Shown: positions 35,314 to 47,699 of the stretch, one piece after another
Layout: every line of letters begins with the position of its first letter
Position numbering within the stretch: position 1 is the stretch's first letter
Source of the DNA: Gnetum montanum
Lineage: Eukaryota; Streptophyta; Gnetopsida; Gnetales; Gnetaceae
Length of the DNA: 64,000 nucleotides
Direction: 5' to 3'
NCBI GenBank assembly: GCA_015680685.1
Contig: MNCI01017484.1
Coordinates: forward strand, 124,966-188,965
Notes under the pieces: model-generated
What the model was told of the DNA's origin: nothing
Databases searched by the model: none
Seen by the model: the letters and a program-made list of their open reading frames with translations, nothing else
Position numbers and translations under genes: made by a program

Positions 35314-36157
35314 TGATGAGTCATGAATTTGCTGGCTATGATATCGCAGCCGTGATATCACAATCCTAATGTTGCAGTGGTTGCGATATTGTAGTGGCTG
35401 CAATATCGCAGCCTGCCTCAATCTCTATAAATAAGAGGCAGCTCTTCTTATTCTAGCAGTTAGTTCTTAATTCCTTACCCAAACTCTTGTAGTTTTTCCT
35501 TCTTAGAGTTAGAATTATTTCCCAGTGTATGCCCACAGTGTGTTAAATGTAATTGTATGACATCCTTTATTCAAGTGTGACATACTTGGACACGCACATG
35601 ACCGGTAATAAAGATCAAGAATACTTCATCATTGCAACATTCACTTTGATTAATTATTTAATTAATTATTATTTACTGCTTTTCTAGTTAATCTCTCTCA
35701 CCCTTAAACTCATGTTAAAACACGGAATGTGTACGACTTGATTATGAGCATTTAAGTGTGACTACTTGGTAACCTAGTAGCATACCTAGGATCTACGCTT
35801 GGTAATCCTAGTGGTAGTCATGCACGAAGTCCTAGATGTGTATGGATAATCAAGGAACAGATGCTCATTGCACTTAGGCTAGATTAGATTATCTCTCACC
35901 CTTCTCTCCTAGCTTAGTTAATATTACTTTCCATTGCCTTCAGGAGTAGCATTAGGTTAGAAACACATCATACACCTCACTCTAGACTAAACCATATGTG
36001 ACAAAGCTAATACTAGTCAAGGTGGGAAGACAGCGAACTGCGACCTAAGGCTAACTATCTAGATGCCACAACTAGTCCATCTACGGAGTTCGACCAGATC
36101 GCATGTGTAACGTTTGTATTCGTATGGTTGAGTGTAGGGGTACCTCGCCACTCATCA
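35314..36157 (+). repeat. 3' LTR of element B
   Basis: About 844 bp, matching 29373-30182, with an intact TATAAATA at 35426-35433. Its head repeats GATATCGCAG/GATATCACA words, with different point changes from the 5' copy. Confidence 0.85.
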
Positions 36158-36162
36158 CTATG

Positions 36163-37301
36163 GTTGTATGGTTATTATGTTTTTAGGACTACATACACAA
36201 GAAACCAAGATGAGCTAAAGAGCACAAGGAACAAACTATCCTAGAGCTTAAAGGAGGAGGTTATCCACATACCCTCAAACAAACATCCAAAGAATGTGGA
36301 TAAGGACCTGATATAGTACAAGCAAAGTGGACATATTAAAGCATATGAAAGATCAATGTTGCAAGCAAGATGAAGTGAAGAAAGACATCTCTAGGAAGTA
36401 GCAACATCTTGGCAAATTTGGGGTGAACTTAGAGAAAATTTAGAAATATGTCTTCAGAAAAAACAAGACATTTTTCATGAGGTAAAGACATCTTTATAGA
36501 ATGTAGATCAAATATAGAAAGATGTCTTCCATTGAGCAAAGACATCTTCCAGGATGGAGACTTTAGAACAATGTCTTTCAAGAAATAAAGATGTCTTTCC
36601 AAATTTGAATGCAAATTCAAAGAGATGTCTCAAGTACAAGAAAGATGTTTCCTATGATCATTAGTTATCATCAGCTAGCCATTACACATGTTTCAAAAAG
36701 GATTTAGCAACACAATAGCTATAAGAAGACTTGATGTGCCTTGGGAAAAGTGTAAGCATTATTGTATTCATTGTACAATCATTTGTAATCATTGAATTCC
36801 CTATTACTCCTCATTGTCTTATAATTTTTTCTTTGTAAAGTGTGATGTACCTAACTGTACAAGTATCAAAAAATTGAATTGCAATCATTCCTTGTAATTA
36901 TTATTCTTGTTGCCCTATGGGGTTGAGTTCCTTGAGCTTGTTAGGATCCTATAGGATTAAGTTATTGGTGCTGCAGTACAACACTCTAGTACAAAGCTCA
37001 AGATTATAAAGGTTGTGGAAGTCTTGAAACCACATTTCCAAGCCTAATGAGACCTTGCAAGGACTGACTGGTGTTGTGATACAACACTCTAGAGTAGGGC
37101 TTGATGACTATATAGGGTGTAGGCCTTTCAACCACATGTTGAGAAAAATAAAGTTCAAAGGTGTGCTTGTGAAATACCTATAAGTGTGGAGTACCCAAGT
37201 TGGGGAACCACATAAATTCATGTGTGTGCTCTGTTTTATAAAGGTTCTATTTGAGAAACTTATTCATCTCCCCACCCTCCTTCTAAGTTCTACAATCTAC
37301 A
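36163..37301 (+). repeat. 3' LTR of element A, right piece
   Basis: It resumes the LTR after element B and matches 24380-25544, including AGACATCTC words and the CACTCTAG segments. It ends CTACA, then the duplicated target AATTT. Confidence 0.83.
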
Positions 37302-37720
37302 AATTTATCCAATGTTTTAGAAGCTACTTTCCACTCATCACCAAGCCTGGTTCTAATTTGATGGTATCCACTCTTTAAATTAATTTTGCTAAAAATATTC
37401 GCATTGGTAAGGGCATCAATGATATCATTCATTCTTGTAATAAGAATCTTGCATCTTACTATTATCTTGTTCACTATCCTAGAATCAATTCACATATTTC
37501 ATCCATTATTGTCCTTATTTGACACTAGTACTACTAAAATGGCATAAGGTGAAATGAATTCCCTCACAAAATCATTTTCAAGTAACTTCTCTACTTGCCT
37601 TTGCAATTCAGCTTGCTAATTTGGTATCATCCAATAAGTTCTCTCATTTGGAATGATAGCACTAGGAATAAAATTAATCTAATGCTATAAATTCTTAAAA
37701 TTAATTTGATGCTATACATT
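37302..37720 (-). pseudogene. RT N-terminal half of element D
   Basis: From about 37700 leftward the minus strand reads FVREFISP, VNKIIVR.KILITRMNDIIDAL, ANIFSKINLKSGYHQIR and GDEWKVASKT, the fingers and first palm Asp region of a gypsy RT (the catalytic D is N in KINLKSG). It stops at the element A insertion and continues at 24296. Frames are broken. Confidence 0.75.
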
Positions 37721-39250
37721 CTTCATTGATGGAAATTCATCCAATTCCCCTTTGAACACCTTGGAAAATTTCTCCCTCAAGCCTAGTACACCTAGAAATT
37801 TCAACCTACACATCATCATGATTAGTAACAACTATTTTCATAACAACGCAACCAAAACCTATTTCATCATGTTCCTTAATATATTTCCTCTCTCCTAGAA
37901 GGATTAAGGAAGCATTAAGTGAGCTTTTCTACCTCACTTATTCAACTATCATGGGAATCAACTCATGGATCACATTAGGTCTAGCTACACTTTACACATT
38001 TCTTACTCTATCAAATTGAGCACCATTGTCAAAATTCCAAGGTCTACAAATAATTACAACCACATAATCTATTAAAAATGCATCACACTTCACAACATCA
38101 TGAAAACCTTCAATTTTAAATTTCAACATACATTGTTCCCTTACCTCGTAGGAAAAATCTATAGACAATCAATGCACTTTATACCCAATTTAGTAACTAT
38201 CCTAGAAAAACTAACATTCTTTTTAGGCTCCCCCATTAATCCAAATATGAATTCATTCCCCACTAAGTAAATATCTAGACCCAATTTGAAACAACAATTT
38301 TTTGAGCATTAGGATTACCTCTTTGAAGACCTTGACTTGATGTCTCCTCCACCTCCATGGTTTACACATATTTGCTCTTAGCTTCCTTGTAAAGTGGACA
38401 TTTCCATTACTTTTGTCCTCATTCTTTACACTTGAAGCATTGGATTTTTGATAAGCTACTACCTTAACCCTTTTCTTGATCCTTTTTAGCTTTACCCTTG
38501 TCATCATCTCCTTTAGTCTTCTTGTCTTGGCTACCATCCTTATCTTCAAATTTGGACTTGCATCCCTTCTTATTTTTCTTGAAAGTTTATTTGTCTCTAT
38601 TTTCAAACCCACTTAATTTCTTTTCAGCCTTGAGTGCCAAATCATAAGCCTCATCAAGGGTTTATGGCTCATAAGAAGACAACTCCTACTGATATGTGAT
38701 TTTGAGATCTCTTTAAAAAATTAATGCTTGTTCATATTCTTTGTAGTTTACCTTAGCTTGATGGAATAGATCATAAAATTTGATGTATAATTCCTTAGCA
38801 TTTTTTTCACCTTACCATAGTAATTTCAACTTCATAATAGTCTCTTATCTGTAAATAGACTATTCAAATTTTCTTTTTAACCTATATTTCATCAGATCCC
38901 AATCTTTGATGCGTTGACCATTTTGTCTTTCATAATCTTTAAAATTATTTGCCTACCAAATAGAAGTCATACCTTCTAATTTGGATTTAGAAATAGGTAA
39001 CTTCAAATTATTTGATACCTATTCTAACTAGAAATGCTTCTTAAGTACCTTTAGCTAACTTGCAAAAGCATTGGTTCCATCTACACTACTAAAGGTTTTC
39101 AACTCTACATGTAGAAAGTCTTGTAGCATTTTTTAATGCTTTAGCAAGTCTTGCATCATTTTCCACATCAAGATTTCCTAGAGAAGAAGTATTTACCATA
39201 GTTGAAATCCTCAAAATTATCACCTAAGGAATAGGATTCCCCCCTACTAG
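37721..39250 (-). pseudogene. gag and protease region of element D
   Basis: A Lys/Arg-rich nucleocapsid region lies at 38612-38400. One frame shows CFKCKE then a late Cys, a zinc knuckle with its His apparently lost. The capsid-like part runs right to about 39250 and is heavily broken. I could not see a clear DSGA protease motif between the knuckle and RT. Placement rests mainly on position upstream of RT. Confidence 0.5.
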
Positions 39251-39529
39251 AATCCTTAACTAATGGATTCCTACACTTCTATAGTTAGATTTTCCTTCCT
39301 CATCATCTACTTTATCTCCAAATAGTTATGAAACTTCTTCATCTGAACATGCATGCTCTTCACCTTTATGTGTATAGATATAGCTAGGATAGACATTTTT
39401 CTTCCATTGTAGTACTCTAACTTAGTTTGTATTTACTTTTAATTGTCATTTATTTTCCCATGTTGTTTACTTTTTGATGCAATTAACTTAATGATTTACT
39501 TACCTATGCACATTAATAACTTAGTGGAA

Positions 39530-39967
39530 TCAACATGACCAACATTGAGTGTAAACATGTCTCCATGTAGTAATACTAGTACATTATTACATGGTTCACC
39601 TAGTGGTATAAAACTTGATAACCCTAGTGATAAATGTATGAGTTCAAGGGATGTATGACAGGTTAGAATGGACACTCATCACCCTTAATCTAGACTAGGA
39701 TTATAATTTTTGTTAATTATATTATATAGTTAACTCCTCTATTTTTAATTATTTTAATTAAATGTTAAAAACATTAAGATCATATGTCTCACTTTGACTA
39801 ACCTATATGCACTAGAGCTACTACTAGTCTAGATGGAAAGACAACGATCTAAGATTAGTGAATAACCTTCTAAATTTTAATGCAGGTACCATCTACGAAT
39901 TATGACATGGTCTACCATAATGCTTATAGATTGTATGTTGAAGTGTTAGACATGCTTGCCACTCATC
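39530..39967 (+). repeat. Old, partial Athila-like LTR
   Basis: Landmarks of the element B LTR appear in order but diverged: CTTGATAACCCTAGTG, GGACACTCATCACCC, CTCACTTTGACTAACC, GAGCTACTACTAGTCTAGATGG, AAGACAACGA, and an end like GCCACTCATC. Confidence 0.55.
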
Positions 39968-39969
39968 GC

Positions 39970-40790
39970 TTAGGTTTTTATTTTTTATTTTTTTGCAAAG
40001 TAAAAAACAAAAATCAACTTGTATTTTATTCATACCACTCTTATAAGTTATTAAATGTTTTATCTTTTTTGAAAATAGGTATTTGCAATTAAAAGGTCAT
40101 AAGCACTTTCAAATTTTAGTAATAAATCTCCTATTCATTTTACTCTTCAAATCTTCATGAATCTTGTCATATCCCATTTTCCTAGATTTAACATGACCAT
40201 TAAAAGTAGATGTGATTCTACAAAATATTCTATTTCTAGCAATAACTTATTTATAAATATCTTGAATCACTTTAATATTTTTATCAAGGATGTTTTTCAT
40301 CTACAAGGCTCACTAAATAATATCTCTAAGCACTCTATCATATTCTTTTTTTAAGTTATCAAAGAACATATGTAGATCTTCTCTATATTTTCTTGATTTC
40401 TTCATTAATTATCATACTAAGAAAACATTCTCTATAGTAGATCTTCTTATTATAAATTTAAATTGATTTTCTAATACTATTAATTCAAGTCTAATATACT
40501 ATTCTATGAATCTCATTAGCTTCATAGTGTGTCTCATTAGCTTGATCCTTTTATAGTTTACATAATTTTGTACATCCCCTTTGTTTTTGTAAATAGAAAC
40601 AACAATGATTTATATATAGTTTTTAGACATTTCTGCATCCTTCAAAATTGTTTTAAATAATTGTGTTGGCCATGAAACTCTTGTATCTTCCAATGCTTTC
40701 TAAGCTTCTATAAGAATGTTATCAAGTCTAGCCCCTTTTCACTTTTCATCTTAGAAAATATTGTCGTTACCTTAAAACAATAAATTTTAC
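39970..40790 (-). pseudogene. RTE-type LINE fragment, RT then endonuclease
   Basis: On the minus strand, about 40790-40215 gives RT blocks (ILIEA, WPTQLFKTILKDAEM, VSIYKNKGDVQNYVNYKRI, LENQFKFI.RRST and EYDRVLRDII). About 40215-39970 gives endonuclease blocks (NGHV, GYDKIHED, FESAYDLLIANTYFQK, HLITYKSGMNKIQVDF). RTE and related LINEs encode the endonuclease before RT, so here the order is reversed and the RT C-terminal half is missing. Frames break often. Confidence 0.6.
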
Positions 40791-41340
40791 TAACCAAACT
40801 AAAATTTAGTTTTTCTTTTGGATTTATTACCTTGAAAATTATTCATTTAATAATTTTGGAAAATAAATTTCATCCTATCCAAAATTTCATTATCTTTTAT
40901 GAAGACTCTTTCTTAGAAATGCAATCATTAACATCATTAGTATATATGCTTTGCAAATTATGTTAGAAAAGTCCATTAATAAATATTTTTAGAATTTAAT
41001 AGATTTCATAATTTAAGTAATTCTGAAGCAAAAAAACATATTCCCTCTACACCTTCGATAGCCACTCTTATATCTCTAAATCCTATCAGCCATACCACAA
41101 CTTAGCCAATGGACCTTTCACCGAAGCAAGGTATCAATTGCATTATGATTCATTTACCCTTGCTAATAAAAGATTGTGTTGTGTGTGCAAATGGCAATCA
41201 TACAACAATGGATTGGATTTGGAGGGAACACTTGGAATGGAGCAGTGTTGAAAGCAGCTATGCAAGGTGCAAGATCGATGGCACGCTTATGGATGGACAA
41301 CAAAAGGTGCAATCTTGGTGTTGGCAGTAGCAAAACTTTT

Positions 41341-41361
41341 CTCTCTCTCTCTCTCTTTCTC
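41341..41361 (+). repeat. CT microsatellite
   Basis: CTCTCTCTCTCTCTCT followed by TTCTC, a simple-sequence tract of about 21 bases (with TTTTCTC just before). Confidence 0.85.
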
Positions 41362-41389
41362 AGCTGCCAAATAAGGCCTGATGTCAAAT

Positions 41390-41556
41390 GTATAAAGTGT
41401 TCACTCTTGTTGTCATGAACACCAATTTTGTCTTGTCTTGTAATGATGATCTATTCACATGTCATCCCATTAGTTCCATTTTGAGTCAATAATCCCATAC
41501 CATCCCAATATTTTGTAAGGAACTCGAGGATGAGTTTTTATTTAGTCATGGGGGTA
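41390..41556 (+). other. 3' internal tail and polypurine tract of an Athila-like element
   Basis: ACACCAATTTTGTC, GAGTCAATAATCCCATACC, AACTCGAGGATGAGTTTTTA and TTTAGTCATGGGGGTA match the tail of element B just before its 3' LTR. The rest of this element is not recognisable to the left. Confidence 0.65.
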
Positions 41557-42372
41557 TGATGGGACGTGATATCGTGTATGCGATATCACATCTGCCACGA
41601 TATAGCATCCTCCACAATATCGCATATGCGATATCGCGGTGCGTTGCCAAGTCTATAAATAAGAGGCAGCTCTCCCTTTTTTCTCATTCTAGGCCTAGAC
41701 CGTAGTGGAACTCTGGTAGTTTTACCTCTCCAGAGATAGAATAATTTCCATGTGCCCATAGTAGGAACTCCAAAGTGAACAGATCTTTATTCAAGCAAAT
41801 ATTATACCTAAACACAAGTTTCTGTACAGAAATAAAGACAAACTTCTTGGATAAAACTTGCAGTGCATGGAGTAAGCTAAATAGGATTTTATTTATTGTT
41901 ATTTATTTTTTACCATTTAAATGCTTTATTAGTTAATTAAATCTCTCTCAACCCTTCTCCCATAGTTAAGTGCATTCAGTATGATAGCTTCGAGCACGTG
42001 CATTACACTTGGTGATCCCAGCAACGAATAGCGTTTGGTAACCAAGGTTGCATTGGTTCAGGGTGTGAATGGTAAGTGGGAACGGATGCTGATGCTAGGT
42101 TAGTTAAGGCTTAGTTAGTTAGTTAAAGTTAGTTACTTAGTCTCTTCACCCTTCACCTCTTAGTATAGGAGATGAAAACATAAAAGACATAAAAATCATA
42201 TACCTTAGACTTAACCATACAACTGTGACAACTACAAGTAAGTCTGGGAAGACAACGAATGATTAACCTTAAGTGTTCCATAATAGGTACTTAGTTTGTG
42301 GAGTTCGACCAGATTGCATGTGCTATGCTCGTATTCATATGGTTGAGTGTAGGGGTACCTCGCCACTCATTA
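41557..42372 (+). repeat. Athila-like LTR (3' LTR of a truncated element)
   Basis: About 816 bp, from TGATGGGACG to CACTCATTA (terminal CA appears as TA). It has TATAAATA near 41653 and several CGATATCGC/GATATCACA words at its head. No primer site follows, while a polypurine tract precedes it. Its last 290 bases match 17831-18126. Confidence 0.78.
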
Positions 42373-42479
42373 GATGAATTCAAACATCTATTGCATTTGC
42401 ACATCAACATTTTGCACGTAATGAATTTCTACAATCAAAGGTTCATTCTCCTAGCAAGTTTGGACCAAGTCCTTCGAGA

Positions 42480-43980
42480 TGTTATGTGTTGTGGCATGTG
42501 TAAGGGCTAGTCAAAGACTACTAACTCTTATGCATACTTAGCCTCTTTGAGTTTGGCTTGACGCTATTGAAAAGCTTCATCCCATGTGATTGTTTGGCTG
42601 AATACCATGGGATCCATGAGATAGGCTCTTAGTTCAACAACCTCTGCAACTAAGTGTTGGTTTTCTACTTTGGCTATTTTAAGTTACCCCTCCAAGATGA
42701 TGTATTTGTCCCTTGCCTCAAGCAGCTTTGATTAGGTAGCAGTGACAGTATCTAGAAGATCAAAGAGATCTAAATCTGGTTACCCAGTTCCCAGTAGTCG
42801 GTCCAATAATTCCTCATGTTGCACTAAACTTAATCTTCTATTGATAGTACCTATGGATGTCTGCACATCTCTAAGTGCATAAGCATCTATTGTAGATGCT
42901 ACAAATGAATTGAGTGCTTTAGACACTCTGTTAACAACCAGTTCTATTATTGTCTCTAAAAATTGTAGTTGCATTCCTAGAGATTTCTAGAAATGTAGTT
43001 GCATTCCTAGAGATTTCTAAAAATTGTTGCTACTATGAGGGGGACACTATTACCTCTCAAGTGCTTGAATTTGACCTTGTAGGCACCTACATTCATTGGG
43101 TAGAAAATATTGATGCCTAACCCTCCATTTGGCTTATGGTTTTTCCCAGTTCATTGAAGTGGCTCATGGCTAGTTGGCACATAGATGGATCACCACTACT
43201 CATTCATTTCTGCTACTAGTACTATCGTAGGAGCTGCTCATGAAGTTCATGCATGTGCTCAATGGTAGTGTGGGAGTTTGGCATTGTTTCATGAGTGGAT
43301 GATGGAGGTGGTGGTTGTTTATAGACGACCTTTGCAGGCACTTTGTCCTTCATCATCTCCACCAAGAAGCAATTGAAGCATGATGAACTACTTCATTGGT
43401 GTAGTAGGCTATGCCTCCTCTTTTGCACAATTTTCTAATAAGGCAAAAAAAGGGGAGTGTCTTCCTTCTATGTTCATTCTCCTTGAAGCATTTTTCTATC
43501 TCTATATAGATTAACTGTGGAAGGTTGATGGAAAATCTTCCTCTTACAGTGGCACATGCATAGGTAGAGAAGGCTATGACCTTGTTTTGGCCTTACTATT
43601 GAATTGAGGTGAAAGCCCATGATTTTGAAATAGGTGCATTTCACTGTTATGAGTGCACCAAAATCCTTGTGGTCTAATTTCAGGACACCCAAGGACTTCA
43701 AAGATTGCTTTCACTGAATAGGACATAGTTACATCCTTGATTTTGACTGTGGCATTAGCTTGGCTATTACTTTAGAAGATATATGTCTCTCCTATGTACC
43801 ACTTCCCATTGGAAGTGAGGATGGACCACATAGGAGAGTTCTAAAGTTGTATCTTGACTTCTTGAGGAGCAAACTCCCAAAAGGTTCCAAATTTCAACTC
43901 CTAAAGCATGGATTTTTGAACCTCCTTGGATGCAATTTTCCTAAGGCAAGCCTCCATCAAAGTGATCTCAATGTTTGATC
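42480..43980 (-). pseudogene. Extra ORF of element C, homologous to the ORF of element E
   Basis: Minus-strand blocks include IDAYALRDVQTSIGTIN, VQHEELLDRLLGTG (matching EHEDVLDRLLQIG of element E), KLLEARDKYIILEG, VENQHLVAEVVELRAYL and RQAKLKEAKYA, a heptad-like coiled coil. An upstream block (LGVLKLDHKDFGALITV) may belong to its N-terminal domain. It lies between integrase and the lost 3' LTR. Frames break several times, including a 30-bp duplication at 42964-43023. Confidence 0.55.
42964..43023. repeat. 30-bp tandem duplication
   Basis: TGTAGTTGCATTCCTAGAG... occurs at 42964 and again at 42994, with one or two differences at the end. There is no N between the copies, so it looks biological rather than an assembly join. 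Confidence 0.75.
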
Positions 43981-46689
43981 TTGGCCCATGTGCCTCATCT
44001 TAGTGTGATTATTTAGTCACAATCACTTTAAGAATCTATCTAATAGACTCTACTTCAAGCTTCCCCCAAAGAGGTCTCATTGCATGGGTTTCAACTACCT
44101 ACTCCTTAGGCTATTCTTAACCCCTTTTAGTTCTTAGCCATTTGTCCCTCGATTAGGACGATCCTCTTTCTTATGAATGCTTTACCTTTGGTGCCATCTA
44201 TGATCATACTAGAACCAAAGAATATCCTATGATGTGTAACTTATAATGTTTAGGTACCTTATCTCATTAGGCAATTACACTTTGGCTAAGTTTTGAACAT
44301 GGCATATTGATTATTTTAATATTATTTAATTAATATGGCTACCAAAGTTTTTTGGAAGGGTTTAACTTTCATACATCGATAATGTCAATGTTAGTTTATT
44401 AATTAAACCTTGGTGGGAGTTAGAAAATTTTTCATCAAAAACCTTAGGTTTGTGATCCCTGCAATGTAGAGCTTACCTTCAATAGCTGTAGGACTAAAGA
44501 ATGAGGTAAATTAGACAAACGGTTTGAAAGTTATGGGCTTTGGAAGGTTTGGGGCTCTAAAAAATGCAAAAACTCCTCCCTCGTTTGTGAGAAAATGTGC
44601 AAAAATATCTAAGTTTTCATGGGTATTTATAGGATTTTTGAGGTGCATCAATAAGATCTTATCAATGGGATCATGTCAATGCAGCCCCCTCCATCAACAG
44701 GATCCCATGAATGGAGCCAGTAGAGAAAATTTTGCACCTTGTAAAAATAATAAGAAAAAGAAAAGAGTTTAACCATGAAGTAAATGTTTTTGGAGATCCA
44801 AAAATGTTGTGAACATGAAGAAATTATGGAAGAGGGCTAGATAGATCATTCAAAGGAGTTGAGAGTAGGAGAGTGAATCAAAGGAGTGCATAGTTCGATG
44901 TAACTGATGGGGCACACAAAGGATTTGATTACAAAATGTCTAAGGATAAGGAACTTAACTATCCCAAAAAAGAGGTATGCAAGTGGCCCCTTCCCATAGT
45001 AGGCTCATGTCCTTAATGCCCCTACATGCCTTCAAAATAAGGAGTTCATGGACCCCATGGATGATTAATAGTTGTGGAAAGCTAAGTACTAAATCCTTTA
45101 AGAATTTTCCTAAGAATTTTAACACATCAAAATAAGATATTAAACAAAACCATGAAAAATTGGTAGTGACGTGAATTATGGGAAGTAGTAGTGGATGAAA
45201 GAAAAGGTGGAATGGGGTCCCAAATCATGGTCACATGAAGTTCCTTATGGATTTTTGTGGTTAATGTGACTCAATAATGACCATCCTTAGTCCAGATCAA
45301 AACCAACCACTTTTAGTGACATTGCATCGATACTCTAAGAATAGTCCACCCCCTCAAGACATAGGAATGCTCCAACAGATCAATCACTATTTCTAAAATA
45401 GAAGAAAAAAGAAGCAAGAAGTGACAAAAGACCTTAGTTAGAGGGGACCTTTAGGCATGGGTAACATGTCTATATAGTCCCATAACTAGTTCTTGTAGCA
45501 CATTATTAAGTTTAAGGTGTGTGCTTTGAATTTCCATTGCTTTTTATTTAATGTTATATTTTTATGATTTTTGGATGGGAACCACACCATGTAAAGACTN
45601 CATTTTTATGATTTTTGGATGGGAACCACACCATGTAAAGACTTTAACTTCTTGTTATTGGTCAATGGTGGAATGATGAGAAATCCATAAGAACACTCAT
45701 GCACTTAAGAGGGTAGGTAAGTATAGAGAGCATTGAATCCCCTTTAAGCTACACCCTTTTCTATCCATTTAATCCTTTTCAAGTTTGGAAACTATTAAGG
45801 TCACAAGTTTGTTAAAAATTTATATTAAGGAAGGGACCTCATATTTTAACACCATAGAGTTTTGTGGATGGGTGGATTATGTGAACTCACAATCTACTTC
45901 ATGAAAAAGAAACCATGTCTTAGTTATCAATACCAAAATTTAAAGAGAGAATCCAAACATTAGCAATCAAATAACATTAAGTACAAACCAACATTAGCAA
46001 ATAGCTACAACATCACTGTGTCCTATTGGAAATAAAAGAAAATAAGGAAAATATGAGAAGAACATTAGAAAATTCAAACTAAATAAAATAAAATATAGAA
46101 TAAATTGTAAAATATTTAAGAAAGGAAAAATGTACTAAAGATGTTGCAAAACAAAAAATGGTATAAAATGAAAAGGTGCAAAAACAACAAAGTGTAAAAC
46201 AAAAAATGCAAAAATTGAGGAGCCATTTTAATTAATCAACATGAATGGCCATCTCGCCCATGACTAGGTTAGAAGGATGAGATCTGAAATATCAAGAATG
46301 CTTGTCCATCTAAGGAGGTGTTATAGTCACTATCTCTCTTAGGCTCATGGAGGAGTTTAATTTGTTGCATGTTAATTAATAGTTTTTTATTTGGGCTTTC
46401 AGGTTTGTAGATCAACATGGCCTAAGAAGAAAAGGTTTCATAGATGATGGAAGGACCTTCCCACAATGTTTGAAACCTAGTTCTTTGTGGCACATGTATG
46501 GGATTCTAGTAAAGCAACTTATCTCCCAATTGAAATTTTACCTTATTTTGAGATCATGGCATTGCTTGTTGAATGCCTTGTTCAACTCGTTAGATGATAA
46601 GGCTACTAATTGATTCTCATCTAGCAAGTTGAGATTCATTAGTCTTTCTTTTTATGCTAGACTTAGGTCAAGGTTAAGGTGACAAGCTA
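43981..46689. other. Spacer of element C, no gene recognised
   Basis: AT-rich sequence between integrase and the extra ORF, with no conserved motif. An assembly-type duplication (45558-45643) lies inside. Confidence 0.5.
45558..45643. other. Perfect 42-bp duplication around a single N (likely assembly join)
   Basis: Bases 45558-45599 and 45602-45643 are identical with N at 45600. It is the third such case in the window. Confidence 0.8.
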
Positions 46690-47500
46690 TTGAAAGTATA
46701 TGAAGCTTGAACTAAACAAGAAGAGTTGATAGTTTTTCGTACACCAGCTCATAGGGAGAATAGCCTATAGGGAGTTTTCAGGTGGAGTAGTACGCCCAAA
46801 GGGAATTATTAAGTTTAGTGTTCCACTCTCTCCTATATTTGCTCATTATTCTTATTAAGATCTTAGTGATTTCCCTATTTGTCACCTCTACTTGACCATT
46901 GGCTTGGAAGTAGCATGGTGTTATTAATTTATGTTCTTACCCCAAGCATTGCATGAGCTTCCAAAAGGTAGTGCCTATAAAGTGAGTACCATTTTTAGAA
47001 ATAAGTGCACATAGCATACCAAACCTATTTACAACATTTTGTTGTATAAACCAAGTAGTTATAAAAGATGTATAGTTGGTGATGCTTGCTGCTTCTGCCC
47101 ATTTCGTATAATAGTCAATAACAACTATGATATATAGCTTTCTGTTTGATATGGGTGTGATAGGATCCATGAAGTTAATGCTTTAGATGTTGAAAGGTTT
47201 CAATGGTTGGATCTACTACTAAGGTTCCTCCATACAAGTAGTCATCCCACCATTGTGCTGGCAGTGATCACAGGTCAGATAAAGTGGTGTACATCCCTAA
47301 AGAGTGTTGGCCAATAATACCCTACCATCAAAATCTTAATGACCATGCATCTCCTAGCATAGTGGTCCCCACAAGGGCCCTAATGAGCATCCTAGAGAAC
47401 ACATCGTTGATTAGCATCAGGAATATACCAATGAACTAGGCCATCGGCACACACCTTGTAAAGGTGTCCATTGATTTGCATGAACCATTTGGCTTGATGA
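46690..47500 (-). pseudogene. Integrase of element C
   Basis: Leftward on the minus strand: a weak zinc region, then NFMDPITPIS, YIIVVIDYYTKWAEAA, VNRFGMLCALISKNGTHF and PCYFQANGQVEVTNREI. The first catalytic Asp (F.D) and the Glu (GQVEVTN) are recognisable. The second Asp of the usual SDNGTHF reads Lys here. Stops are scattered. Confidence 0.72.
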
Positions 47501-47699
47501 AGAAACTAATGTTTCTTCTTAATGTTCAACACTTGTGGCACCTCCTGAGTAAGAAGGTAGGTAAGGATGTCATCATACTAGTTAGGTTCAACTGCACTTA
47601 TTCATTTATAACACTAGCAAAGAGGAGTTAATTAGGATATTGATAAAAAAGTAGGCTCTCCTCCTCTTTATTGTCCCATCTCAACCAAGACAAGTGGTC

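Larger units (their letters stand above)
29373..36157 (+). mobile_element. Element B: Athila-like LTR element without pol, TSD CTATG
   Basis: The LTRs are 29373-30182 and 35314-36157, both TGATGAGTC...CTCATCA. CTATG at 29368-29372 recurs at 36158-36162. A tRNA-Asp primer site, Athila-like gag, and an ORF before the 3' LTR are present. A 215-N gap and about 1.8 kb of non-coding sequence occupy the place of pol, and no RT or integrase motif is visible. At 6.8 kb it looks non-autonomous, although the gap hides some sequence. Confidence 0.85.
24302..37301 (+). mobile_element. Element A: Copia-type LTR element, gag only, TSD AATTT
   Basis: The 5' LTR 24302-25544 starts TGTGGACC and ends CCACA. 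The 3' LTR is 29313-29372 plus 36163-37301, split by element B. The five bases AATTT at 24297-24301 recur at 37302-37306. A TGGTATCAGAGC primer site (initiator Met) and a Copia-like gag follow the 5' LTR. I found no protease, integrase, RT or RNase H in the 3.8-kb internal region. Without B the element is about 6.2 kb. Confidence 0.85.
20400..39300 (-). mobile_element. Element D: chromovirus-like Ty3/gypsy, minus strand, interrupted by younger insertions
   Basis: Minus-strand coding pieces run from gag at about 39250 through RT to the integrase end at about 21564, then a polypurine tract and LTR. A solo LTR (22023-22598) and element A (24302-37301, carrying B) interrupt it. RT coding resumes in register on the far side of element A. 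The right-hand 5' LTR was not found. Motif style (RINDN-like integrase tail, LKSGYHQIR in RT) suits chromoviruses, but I see no chromodomain. The left edge is approximate. Confidence 0.72.

Noticed and set aside
42298-42510. Seventy-codon frame at the right end of the LTR at 41557-42372
   Set aside because: It crosses the LTR boundary and reads LTR sequence; not a gene.
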